5,746 nucleotides of DNA. Origin: Anaerolineales bacterium. GTDB taxonomy: Bacteria; Chloroflexota; Anaerolineae; Anaerolineales; Villigracilaceae. Below, piece by piece: positions 1 through 5,670 of this stretch (its first letter is position 1; every line of letters starts with the position of its first letter). The position numbers and the translations under genes were made by a program. The stretch lies in assembly GCA_029933275.1 (NCBI GenBank), contig JAOZOM010000119.1:1-5746 (forward strand), given 5' to 3'. Under the pieces are notes generated by a model. It was given only the letters and a program-made list of their open reading frames with translations, searched no databases and was not told the DNA's origin.

Positions 1-50
1 TAAGAAGGTTGCCCTTTCATGCCTACGCGGCGTAAACGAATACGAACCAT
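1..50 (-). CDS. rpsP: 30S ribosomal protein S16, N-terminal fragment (continues off the left edge)
   Basis: Only the first 16 codons and two bases of the next are present. They translate to MVRIRLRRVGMKGQPS, which matches the very conserved N-terminus of ribosomal protein S16 (typically VRIRLxRxGxKxxPxYRIVV). S16 is a small-subunit protein needed for 30S assembly. The ATG at 50-48 is preceded by an AGGAG Shine-Dalgarno sequence (63-59) at 8 nt spacing. The gene follows ffh by 121 bp on the same strand, and ffh-rpsP is a common bacterial order. The short length limits certainty, but the motif and the neighbour agree. Confidence 0.9.
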   Translation of the reverse strand, partial: MVRIRLRRVGMKGQPS

Positions 51-171
51 TGGATTATCTCCTATTTTCTTTCTTTAATTAGTTTTGTTTTTTTGTCTTT
101 CTGAGTAAATTGTACTTAAGCAAAAGGTGAGGACGCTAAAGGGGGCGTTTCCTTCCACTTCTTTTCCAATT
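51..171 (-). other. ffh-rpsP intergenic leader
   Basis: These 121 bp separate the ffh stop from the rpsP start. Read on the minus strand, the half nearest rpsP is strongly A-rich with few Cs, and it ends in the AGGAG ribosome binding site of rpsP. I see no convincing intrinsic terminator and no -35/-10 pair at proper spacing. A TACAAT hexamer is present but has no matching -35 upstream. The simplest reading is that rpsP is transcribed with ffh, possibly with extra input from an unrecognised promoter here. Confidence 0.5.
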
Positions 172-1494
172 CTAACCAAACAAACGTGAGAGACCACGTC
201 CGCCAGATTTTTGAAGTTGTTTGAAGAGTTTGCGAGTCTCGCGAAACTGCTTCATTAGCCGATTTACATCTTGCACATCATTCCCGGAGCCAGCGGCTAT
301 CCGTCTACGACGGCTGGCATTCAAAACTTTCGGGTTTCGCCGTTCGATCACGGTCATCGAGTTCAAAATCGCTTCGGTACGTTTTAGCTGCGATTCCATT
401 TCATCTTGCGGGATATTTCGCGCCGCCTGCCCCATCTGACCGGGAAGCATATCCATAATTTGCCCCAAGGGTCCCATTTTGCGAACTTGGCGCATCTGCT
501 CCATCCAATCTTCGAGGGTAAATTCACCGCTCATCAATTTGGAGGCTTGCTTCTCGGCATCTTCCTCGCTAAAAGCGGCTTCGGCTTTTTCTATCAGCCC
601 AATCATATCACCCATGCCCAAGATGCGGGAGGAGAGTCTGGATGGATCGTAAGACTCAAGGGCATCTAGCTTCTCACCGGTGCCGAGGAATTTAATCGGG
701 ACACCGGTTACGGAACGGATGGAAATCGCCGCGCCGCCGCGAGCATCGCCGTCCATCTTCGACAGAATCAAGCCAGTTAGCTGGATAGCATCCCTAAACC
801 CTTCAGCGATGGGCAACGCCTCCTGACCAATCATCGAATCAACCACGAGCAGAGTCTCGACAGGATTCGTGTTTTTGGCTACGGCGCGTAACTCGTTCAT
901 CATCTCGCCGTCAAGCTGGGAGCGTCCCGCCGTGTCGATAATTAGCACAGTGAAACCGCCCTTCTTGGCTTGCTTGAATGCCTTAGCCGCCAATTTTTCA
1001 GGCTTGAGACCCTCTTCCCAGAAAACGGGAATATCAATCCGCTCGCCGAGGGATTGTAATTGCTGTGCCGCGGCAGGACGATAAGGGTCACCCGCGGCAA
1101 GCATGACGCGTTCCCCGCGTTGACGAAGAAATTTTGCTAATTTACCGGCTGCGGTCGTTTTCCCTGCGCCTTGTAAACCAACTAGCATGATGACGCGCGG
1201 TTTCTCGCCGCTTAAGGCGAGCGGAGCGGGATCACCGAGTGTGGCGATAAGTTCGCTATGGACAATTTTAATGACCTGCTGACCGGGGTTGAGTGCTTTA
1301 TTAACTTCCGAGCCAGTTGCTTTTTCTCGTAGACGAGCGACAAAGGTTTTGACAACGCTATAATGTACATCCGCTTCGAGTAATGCCAAGCGGACTTCGC
1401 GCATCGCTAAATCTACGTCTTCGGCAGAGAGTTTGCCGCGACGCTTGAGTTTATCAAAGACTTCGTTGAGTCGTCCTGTGAGTGTTTCGAACAA
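172..1494 (-). CDS. ffh: Signal recognition particle protein Ffh (SRP54 GTPase)
   Basis: Ffh is the protein subunit of the bacterial signal recognition particle. It binds 4.5S/6S RNA and hydrophobic signal sequences on ribosomes, and with FtsY it delivers nascent chains to SecYEG in a GTP-dependent cycle. The 440-aa product is near the usual length. The N domain spans about residues 1-90. The G domain shows P-loop GLQGAGKTT (106-114), DPYRPAA (136-142), DTAGR (187-191), SKMDGDARGGAA (245-256) and GTGEK (271-275). The methionine-rich M domain runs from about 325, with the RNA-binding segment SRRRRIAAGSG at 394-404. The start is TTG, chosen because MFETLTGRLN matches the family's N-terminus and AGGA lies 6 nt upstream. 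A near-consensus promoter sits just upstream. The C-terminal tail ends in GGRGLSRLFG. The gene is intact, and identification is essentially certain. Confidence 0.98.
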   Translation of the reverse strand: MFETLTGRLNEVFDKLKRRGKLSAEDVDLAMREVRLALLEADVHYSVVKTFVARLREKATGSEVNKALNPGQQVIKIVHSELIATLGDPAPLALSGEKPRVIMLVGLQGAGKTTAAGKLAKFLRQRGERVMLAAGDPYRPAAAQQLQSLGERIDIPVFWEEGLKPEKLAAKAFKQAKKGGFTVLIIDTAGRSQLDGEMMNELRAVAKNTNPVETLLVVDSMIGQEALPIAEGFRDAIQLTGLILSKMDGDARGGAAISIRSVTGVPIKFLGTGEKLDALESYDPSRLSSRILGMGDMIGLIEKAEAAFSEEDAEKQASKLMSGEFTLEDWMEQMRQVRKMGPLGQIMDMLPGQMGQAARNIPQDEMESQLKRTEAILNSMTVIERRNPKVLNASRRRRIAAGSGNDVQDVNRLMKQFRETRKLFKQLQKSGGRGLSRLFG

Positions 1495-1500
1495 AATATA

Positions 1501-1504
1501 TCCT
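1501..1504 (-). promoter_or_regulatory. Ribosome binding site that supports the TTG start of ffh
   Basis: AGGA on the minus strand lies 6 nt before the TTG codon at 1494-1492. No ATG or GTG in the same frame gives the conserved MFETL N-terminus; the next in-frame methionine is residue 31, inside the N domain. The site and family conservation together fix the start. Confidence 0.7.
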
Positions 1505-1533
1505 ATATTATGTCTTGAGTGAAAAGCCGTCAG

Positions 1534-1562
1534 ATTTTAGCGTGGAAAAGCGAGATGGTCAA
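1534..1562 (-). promoter_or_regulatory. Sigma70-type promoter for ffh
   Basis: On the minus strand, TTGACC (1562-1557) and TAAAAT (1539-1534) are separated by exactly 17 bp. Each hexamer differs from consensus by one base (TTGACA, TATAAT). Transcription should start near 1527, giving a leader of about 33 nt that contains the AGGA site and the TTG start. This suggests that ffh, and probably rpsP, are expressed independently of the membrane genes and defence genes upstream. Confidence 0.8.
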
Positions 1563-1680
1563 GGACTTTTTTGCATATTAAAGAGGAGAGCGGGGTTTTA
1601 TAAGGGGAATTTTTTACAGGTATATCGCTTTTTTAACGGGAGCAAGCCCAAATTCACGCGCGAAGCGGCTCTTTATCCAC

Positions 1681-2523
1681 CTACTGGATATATTTGTCTA
1701 TCCGAGTCGTATCTGCTCTGAGATTGCGCTTTCGGAATCCGTCCCTGACGATAAAAGGGAGATAGAGCAATACTCCGCCCACAATGCCGATTCCCTCGAG
1801 GTAGAGGAGGTAAATAGGATAATCGGGAAGCAAATCAAGGAGAAGGTTCCCAGCCGGTTTAGCGTTGAGATAGAGGTAATTGCCACCAAAATAAGTGTTG
1901 AGACCAAAAACAATAGCCATGAAGATATTGGCAGTCAAGAAAACGCGCAAAAGAGATTTCCAACCCAGCTCTATCTCCTCTTCGGCGACAGACATATAGA
2001 TTGCGGAGAGGAGAATGATAGCGGGGGAGATGAAAGTGTAGAAAAAGCGATAATGTGGGAAGCCGTAAAGTGCCAAATCGGGGAAAATTAGCGCATAGAG
2101 AGCGACAAGGATGCCGATGAGATACGTCAATTCGTAGAGTTTTTGACTTTTCTTGAGGAGCATAAATGCACTTATCCACGCGAAAATACTGAGGAGGCTG
2201 ACGGGGATAATGGTGATTGGAATACCATAAATCATTTTTACAGTATCTATTCCTTGATAGAAATAAAGCCAGAGATAGGAAATAATTTCGTTGATGATGA
2301 GAATCTGCGCCATAACTTCGCGAAGGCTGGCTTTATCTTCAGCATCCAGCTTTTGGCGCGTGAGGAGAATGAGGAGAATAAGGAGAAGCGTAATTCCCAA
2401 AACGATTAAATGGCTAAGCCCAAAGCGTTGAAATGGCTCTCCTTGATAATCAGCAACGAGATAAGGGGAGATATTTTGTGCGTAGTATTGGGCAATTGTA
2501 TCTAAAACTGTTTCTAGATCCAT
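1681..2523 (-). CDS. YwaF/TIGR02206 family (TMEM164-like) integral membrane protein
   Basis: This 280-aa protein has about seven predicted membrane segments (roughly 36-54, 72-90, 101-123, 129-147, 157-178, 190-211 and 236-259) and a basic C-terminal tail. Recognition rests on GGNYLYLNAKPAGNLLLDLL (213-232), close to the family hallmark N-Y-x-x-LN-x-KP-x-G-x-x-LLD, and on FPDLALYGFPHYRFF (147-161). The function of the bacterial family is unknown. Human TMEM164 has been described as a lipid acyltransferase that depends on conserved Cys and His. Here, in my recalled alignment, those positions appear to be L111 and P167, so the same chemistry is doubtful. The ATG at 2523 has only a weak GAG-type ribosome site. 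The gene lies 67 bp after another membrane gene and 186 bp before ffh. Family confidence is good; function is unknown. Confidence 0.8.
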   Translation of the reverse strand: MDLETVLDTIAQYYAQNISPYLVADYQGEPFQRFGLSHLIVLGITLLLILLILLTRQKLDAEDKASLREVMAQILIINEIISYLWLYFYQGIDTVKMIYGIPITIIPVSLLSIFAWISAFMLLKKSQKLYELTYLIGILVALYALIFPDLALYGFPHYRFFYTFISPAIILLSAIYMSVAEEEIELGWKSLLRVFLTANIFMAIVFGLNTYFGGNYLYLNAKPAGNLLLDLLPDYPIYLLYLEGIGIVGGVLLYLPFIVRDGFRKRNLRADTTRIDKYIQ

Positions 2524-2535
2524 AGGATTTGCTCT

Positions 2536-2541
2536 ATTATA
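2536..2541 (-). promoter_or_regulatory. Possible -10 box ahead of the YwaF-like gene
   Basis: A perfect TATAAT lies on the minus strand, ending 12 nt before the ATG at 2523. No acceptable -35 is found 16-18 bp upstream, and there is no TGn extension. A start from it would give a nearly leaderless message. It may equally be a chance occurrence in an AT-rich gap. Confidence 0.25.
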
Positions 2542-2551
2542 TTTGCCTGCG

Positions 2552-2577
2552 GATTATGCGATTTTCACAGAATAATC
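2552..2577. repeat. 6-bp inverted repeat between the two membrane genes
   Basis: GATTAT (2552-2557) and ATAATC (2572-2577) form a perfect inverted repeat with a 14-bp spacer, located in the 67-bp gap just upstream of the candidate -10 box. It could be a regulator site or a weak hairpin. With no T-run it is not a typical terminator. It is short enough to be chance. Confidence 0.3.
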
Positions 2578-2590
2578 GTGCCATCTGCAA

Positions 2591-3220
2591 CTAAATCCAG
2601 CCTAAGCTGATGAAAAGGATTAGCGCAATTATATCAAATGCCCAAATCCCACCAACGGTAAGAAGTTTTCTCTTCATATTTTCCATATCGTAAACACAAA
2701 AGGCGACTAGGAAAAAGGTGAGATAGCCAAAAAGGAAAATTAAGAACGGTGCGCCGCGATTCCACCAGATGTATTCCCAAGTGAGGGCGTTGACAGAATT
2801 GAGGAGATATTCGATAAAAACGCTAAAGGCAGAGCCAGCAAACGCAATAAACCAACGATTGTTGATGCCGAGAATCTTTGCATTTTTATCGGGGAGAAGC
2901 ATTTTTGTCCAAATAATGCCGGCAACACTAAACATGAACATGATTTCAATGCTCAATCCCGCCAGAATGATATAGGCACTGCTCCCCGGCGTTCCCCAAA
3001 CAGGTGCGTAACCGCTAAAGTGGAAGAATAGCCCGTTCCAGATTTCGTTGAACCAGTCCATCCCCCAAAAGGCGAGACCGGCGAGGACGAGACTCCAATT
3101 CCGCTTTTCGACTTCGACTGTGTAGACGTAAAAAGCAAAAGAAAGCATCGGAATAACGTACCATTGGAAATGGCTCCCGTCGCGAAGGACAGCGAGAATT
3201 TGAACAGAGGATTCGGGCAT
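2591..3220 (-). CDS. Unrecognised six-helix membrane protein
   Basis: I do not recognise a family for this 209-aa protein. It has about six hydrophobic segments (roughly 16-34, 42-64, 81-105, 121-141, 156-176 and 185-207), short loops and no signal peptide or large soluble domain, so it should sit in the cytoplasmic membrane. Striking local features are MDWFNEIWNGLFFHFSGY (54-71), an acidic residue within helix 3 (E92), IEYLLN (136-141) and WEYIWW (148-153): acidic and aromatic side chains in or near the membrane, as is common in small transporters and lipid-active enzymes. No function follows from that. The ATG is well supported by AGGAG at 6 nt spacing (3231-3227). The YwaF-like gene follows 67 bp later, so the two are probably co-transcribed. 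Confidence 0.8.
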   Translation of the reverse strand: MPESSVQILAVLRDGSHFQWYVIPMLSFAFYVYTVEVEKRNWSLVLAGLAFWGMDWFNEIWNGLFFHFSGYAPVWGTPGSSAYIILAGLSIEIMFMFSVAGIIWTKMLLPDKNAKILGINNRWFIAFAGSAFSVFIEYLLNSVNALTWEYIWWNRGAPFLIFLFGYLTFFLVAFCVYDMENMKRKLLTVGGIWAFDIIALILFISLGWI

Positions 3221-3236
3221 GATTTTCTCCTTTTTG

Positions 3237-3285
3237 AGTTTAAGGTTGAAAGTTGTAAGTTTGAAGGTTGGAAAGTCTGAAAGTT
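3237..3285. repeat. Degenerate AACTTTCAACCTT-type repeats
   Basis: The gap between the methyltransferase and the first membrane gene contains related copies of agttt(g)aaggttg(g)aaag at 3237-3252 and 3258-3275, the second with two extra Gs, followed by a partial copy (gaaagt) to about 3285. On the minus strand this reads as alternating ACTTTC and AACCTT words. Similar low-complexity intergenic repeats are, from recollection, abundant in some environmental bacterial genomes. The repeat ends just before the AGGAG site of the downstream gene. Confidence 0.55.
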
Positions 3286-3310
3286 AAAAATTTGCGAGGC
3301 AAAGTGAAAT

Positions 3311-4951
3311 TTAAATATCAAACTTCGCTTGTTCTTCCGCTACTCGTCTGATTTTTTGCGCCCGTTTGAATGTCCCGTAAGAGGGCGGCATTTCGATTGT
3401 TTTGCCCGCTAAAATTTCTTCAATCGTCAGGATTTGAATACGGGGATATGTTTTCTGCCAAAGCTCGGATTCATAAAATCCCGCCGAGGCGGCTTCGGTG
3501 ACCATATTCCGACTCGGTTTTTCGAGGGTGATGAAGAGTCCGATAGCGGCATCTTCTCTTTCGACCACGCCACGTAAATCGCGAATATCTCCTGATTTGA
3601 CGTGACCGCTCTTGACCTGAACGAGAACGCTTTTCATTTTGCCTCTTGCCCCGTCAACAAAATTCATGATGCCATCAATGCCCTTATCCGCGCCTTTTTT
3701 GCCGCGTTTCCCACCCGTGCCACCCTGCGGTTTTGCTTTAACAAGAGATAATGCCCACCATTCAAATTGGAAGCGGTCTTTTTGCGCCAAATGCCGCGCC
3801 GAAGCGAGACTCTCCGGTTCGCCAATTACTTCGTAATCTTTCTTTTCTTCTAATTTGAAATTGTCTTTGAGCCGATATTTCATCAGTGAAATGGAGAGAT
3901 GGGTAACGTCAATCCCAATCCATTTTCTACCTAATTTCTCCGCGGCGATGACGGCTGTCCCGCATCCACAAAAAGGATCGAGAATAACATCGCCTTCATT
4001 GCTGGAGGCTTCGATAATTCGCTCAAGGAGGGATAATGGCTTTTGGGTAGGGTAGCCGAGACGTTCGGCAGATTGAGCTTGGATGGGAAGAATATCATCC
4101 CAAATATCATCTATGGACACACCTTTTTGCTCATCTAAATAACGTTTATATTGTGGGACACCCCCAGGTTTAGATTGGATAACTAAACCATCATCATACG
4201 CTTTTTGCATTCTCTCTTTTGTCCATCGCCATACCCGCGTTACACCTAAAAACTCGTATGTCAAATTAGGTCTATTCTTGTTGGGATTGGTCAAATCGGA
4301 CAAGCGATAAATGCGTCCAGTTTCAAGGTCGGTGAATCTGTAGAATTTTTTCACATATTCTGGGTCATATCCTTTATATTGAGAATGCCAAATCTTTCCA
4401 TCCCTTTTTCCATAGTAAAGAATTATGTCATGATTAGAAGCAAAACGAGTAGATGCTTGCCCTTTTGCGTTTTGCCTTCTCCAAATGATTTCATTCTGAA
4501 AATTCTCCACCCCAAAAACCGTATCCATTACAATTTTAAGATAATGACTGGCAGTCGGGTCGCAATGAAGGTAAATACTCCCTGTTGGTTTCAAAACGCG
4601 ATGCAATTCAATCAGCCGAGCGGTCATCATCACCAAATATGCCATCATCTGATTCGCACCGATGAAACCACGCAAGGCATTAATCATACTAGCGACATTC
4701 GGCGCGGCATCTTGGACAATCTCGTAATAGGTTTGCTCTGTTTCCTGTCCCCAATGCCAAGTATCTTCAAAGGCGGTAATTTGCGCTTGGGCATCCTTGC
4801 CGCTTTCGTCTCTGAAAAGGACATTATAAGAACGATTGGAGTTAAAAGGCGGGTCAAGGTAAATCAAATCCACGCTTTCTTCGGGAATATACTCGCGCAA
4901 AATGGATAAATTATCGCCGTAAAAGAGAGTGTTTTCTGTGATTACTTTCAT
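3311..4951 (-). CDS. Adenine-type DNA methyltransferase fused to an Mrr-like restriction nuclease domain
   Basis: This 546-aa protein combines modification and probable restriction. Residues 1-370 are a beta-class amino-methyltransferase: catalytic motif IV DPPF (33-36) comes first, then LHCDPTASHYLK (128-139), NEIIWRR (153-159), YPTQKP (300-305) and the S-adenosylmethionine motif DPFCGCGT (325-332). DPPF favours N6-adenine over N4-cytosine. The variable region of about 160-295 probably reads the DNA target. A Gly/Lys-rich linker (409-420) leads to a PD-(D/E)XK domain of Mrr type with D426 in GIDG and QVK at 445-447. The domain continues through VKSGDIRDLRGVVERE (451-466). The ATG has an AGGGA site 7 nt upstream. 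It starts 23 bp after the antitoxin stop, so it is likely in the same operon. It could act as a one-protein restriction-modification enzyme. Whether it cuts DNA is inferred; the target site is unknown. Confidence 0.93.
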   Translation of the reverse strand: MKVITENTLFYGDNLSILREYIPEESVDLIYLDPPFNSNRSYNVLFRDESGKDAQAQITAFEDTWHWGQETEQTYYEIVQDAAPNVASMINALRGFIGANQMMAYLVMMTARLIELHRVLKPTGSIYLHCDPTASHYLKIVMDTVFGVENFQNEIIWRRQNAKGQASTRFASNHDIILYYGKRDGKIWHSQYKGYDPEYVKKFYRFTDLETGRIYRLSDLTNPNKNRPNLTYEFLGVTRVWRWTKERMQKAYDDGLVIQSKPGGVPQYKRYLDEQKGVSIDDIWDDILPIQAQSAERLGYPTQKPLSLLERIIEASSNEGDVILDPFCGCGTAVIAAEKLGRKWIGIDVTHLSISLMKYRLKDNFKLEEKKDYEVIGEPESLASARHLAQKDRFQFEWWALSLVKAKPQGGTGGKRGKKGADKGIDGIMNFVDGARGKMKSVLVQVKSGHVKSGDIRDLRGVVEREDAAIGLFITLEKPSRNMVTEAASAGFYESELWQKTYPRIQILTIEEILAGKTIEMPPSYGTFKRAQKIRRVAEEQAKFDI

Positions 4952-4974
4952 AAGTTAATCCCTTTTCTATTTAA

Positions 4975-5265
4975 TCACGCGACTTCAACAGATAGCCTTA
5001 ATCCAAGGCTATGCAAAAGCGTAGTTAAACTCGAAAGCTGTGGATTTCCTTTCGAAGATAACATTCGGTAAAGATTTTCTCGGTTAAGCGAAGTGTTCTT
5101 CGCCAGTTTAGTAAATCCCTGTACTTCAGTAATATCTCGTAGTGCCAACAAAAAAACTTCTTGGTCATTTTCTTCAAGAGCGGCAGAAAGATATGCCGCC
5201 GCTTCATCAGGCTTTAGCAAGGATTCTTTTAAGCCATCTTCGTATTTTTCTGTAGTTTTACTCAT
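4975..5265 (-). CDS. higA: HigA-like antitoxin of a type II toxin-antitoxin pair (TIGR02684-type)
   Basis: The 96-aa protein begins MSKTTEKYEDGLKESLLK and contains the conserved DPEEAAxYLxAALEE-like segment (here KPDEAAAYLSAALEEND, 18-34), followed by a Xre/Cro-type helix-turn-helix region at about 51-80 (GFTKLAKNTSLNRENLYRML at 50-69). This arrangement is typical of the antitoxin that neutralises the adjacent RelE/ParE-family toxin and represses their shared promoter. The ATG at 5265 was chosen over an in-frame ATG at 5292, because it overlaps the toxin stop by 4 nt (ATGA) and has GGAG 6 nt upstream, while the longer form adds nine residues not usual in the family. The symbol is by family type only. 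Confidence 0.92.
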   Translation of the reverse strand: MSKTTEKYEDGLKESLLKPDEAAAYLSAALEENDQEVFLLALRDITEVQGFTKLAKNTSLNRENLYRMLSSKGNPQLSSLTTLLHSLGLRLSVEVA

Positions 5266-5588
5266 TTTCTTCTCCGTAAATAATCGTCCCAATATCTTTT
5301 CGCTAAAGCAATATCGTCAGACTGTGTTTTTTTATCGCCTCCCAAAAGTAGAATAACAACGGTATTGCCTTTGCGTCCAAAATAGACGCGATATCCTGGT
5401 CCATAAGAGATGCGAAGTTCGTTAACACCAGAGCCTACACTTTTACTATCGCCGAAATTACCAAGACGGATGCGATTCAATCGAACTCGTATCTTTGCGC
5501 GTGCTTGACGGTCGCGTAGCCCTTCCAGCCATTTGCGAAAAGGGTTTTTTTCATCTTCTGTCAGGTATTCAAGCAATTGGATTCTCAT
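5262..5588 (-). CDS. higB: RelE/ParE-superfamily toxin, HigB-like (TIGR02683-type)
   Basis: This 108-aa basic protein is the toxin partner. Members of this superfamily are usually ribosome-dependent mRNA nucleases, and this subfamily is regularly found directly upstream of HigA-like antitoxins. Family marks are NPFRKWLEGLRDRQARAKI (15-33), RLGNFGDSKS (41-50), ELRISYGPGYRVYF (57-70) and LLLGGDKKTQSDDI (80-93). Length and all conserved blocks suggest an intact toxin. The ATG at 5588 has only a poor ribosome site (AAGATAA), so translation may be weak compared with the antitoxin, which has a good one. A promoter lies immediately upstream. The actual RNA target and toxicity are untested. Confidence 0.94.
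   Translation of the reverse strand: MRIQLLEYLTEDEKNPFRKWLEGLRDRQARAKIRVRLNRIRLGNFGDSKSVGSGVNELRISYGPGYRVYFGRKGNTVVILLLGGDKKTQSDDIALAKRYWDDYLRRRK
5272..5275 (-). promoter_or_regulatory. Antitoxin ribosome binding site inside the toxin 3' end
   Basis: GGAG on the minus strand lies 6 nt before the antitoxin ATG at 5265, within the last codons of the toxin gene. It supports the 96-aa start and suggests stronger translation of antitoxin than toxin. Confidence 0.7.
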
Positions 5589-5603
5589 TTTTATCTTATT
5601 GAT

Positions 5604-5631
5604 AGTGTAGCATAAAAACTACAAAACACAA
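5604..5631 (-). promoter_or_regulatory. Extended -10 promoter of the toxin-antitoxin operon
   Basis: On the minus strand a TGC triplet directly precedes TACACT (5609-5604), forming an extended -10. TTGTGT (5631-5626) lies 16 bp upstream as a -35. Transcription should start near 5597, leaving a leader of only about 9 nt before the toxin ATG. That agrees with the toxin's poor ribosome site. The transcript could continue through the antitoxin into the methyltransferase-nuclease gene. Confidence 0.6.
5606..5623. promoter_or_regulatory. Candidate operator: inverted repeat TGTAG-N8-CTACA
   Basis: A perfect 5-bp inverted repeat with an 8-bp spacer overlaps the -10 element and the spacer of the TA promoter. 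Antitoxins of this type repress their own operon by binding small palindromes over the promoter, so this is the natural operator candidate. The short arms mean chance cannot be excluded. Confidence 0.4.
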
Positions 5632-5670
5632 GTATTATTCTTATTGCACACAACCATCAAACCTTCCCCC

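Noticed and set aside
133..148. A small hairpin (ACGC/GCGT) after ffh as a terminator.
   Set aside because: Only four base pairs form around an 8-nt loop and no T-run follows on the minus strand. This is too weak to call an intrinsic terminator.
1609..1680. A terminator for the YwaF-like gene around GGGCTTGCTCCC.
   Set aside because: The stem is only GGG/CCC and is followed by A-rich rather than T-rich sequence on the minus strand, so readthrough towards ffh cannot be ruled out.
2953..3321. A 122-aa minus-strand open frame across the repeat gap and the start of the first membrane gene.
   Set aside because: Its N-terminal part is translated repeat (NFQTFQPSNLQLSTLNS) and the rest is an out-of-frame shadow of the membrane gene. 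The in-frame gene has a strong ribosome site.
4379..4909. A 176-aa open frame on the plus strand opposite the methyltransferase.
   Set aside because: It lies entirely antisense to a gene with clear catalytic motifs, has no recognisable domain, and its composition is that of a reversed coding frame.
5266..5292. A longer antitoxin start at 5292 adding nine residues.
   Set aside because: The extension overlaps the toxin by 31 bp and lacks family support. The ATG at 5265 has GGAG at 6 nt and the classic ATGA overlap.
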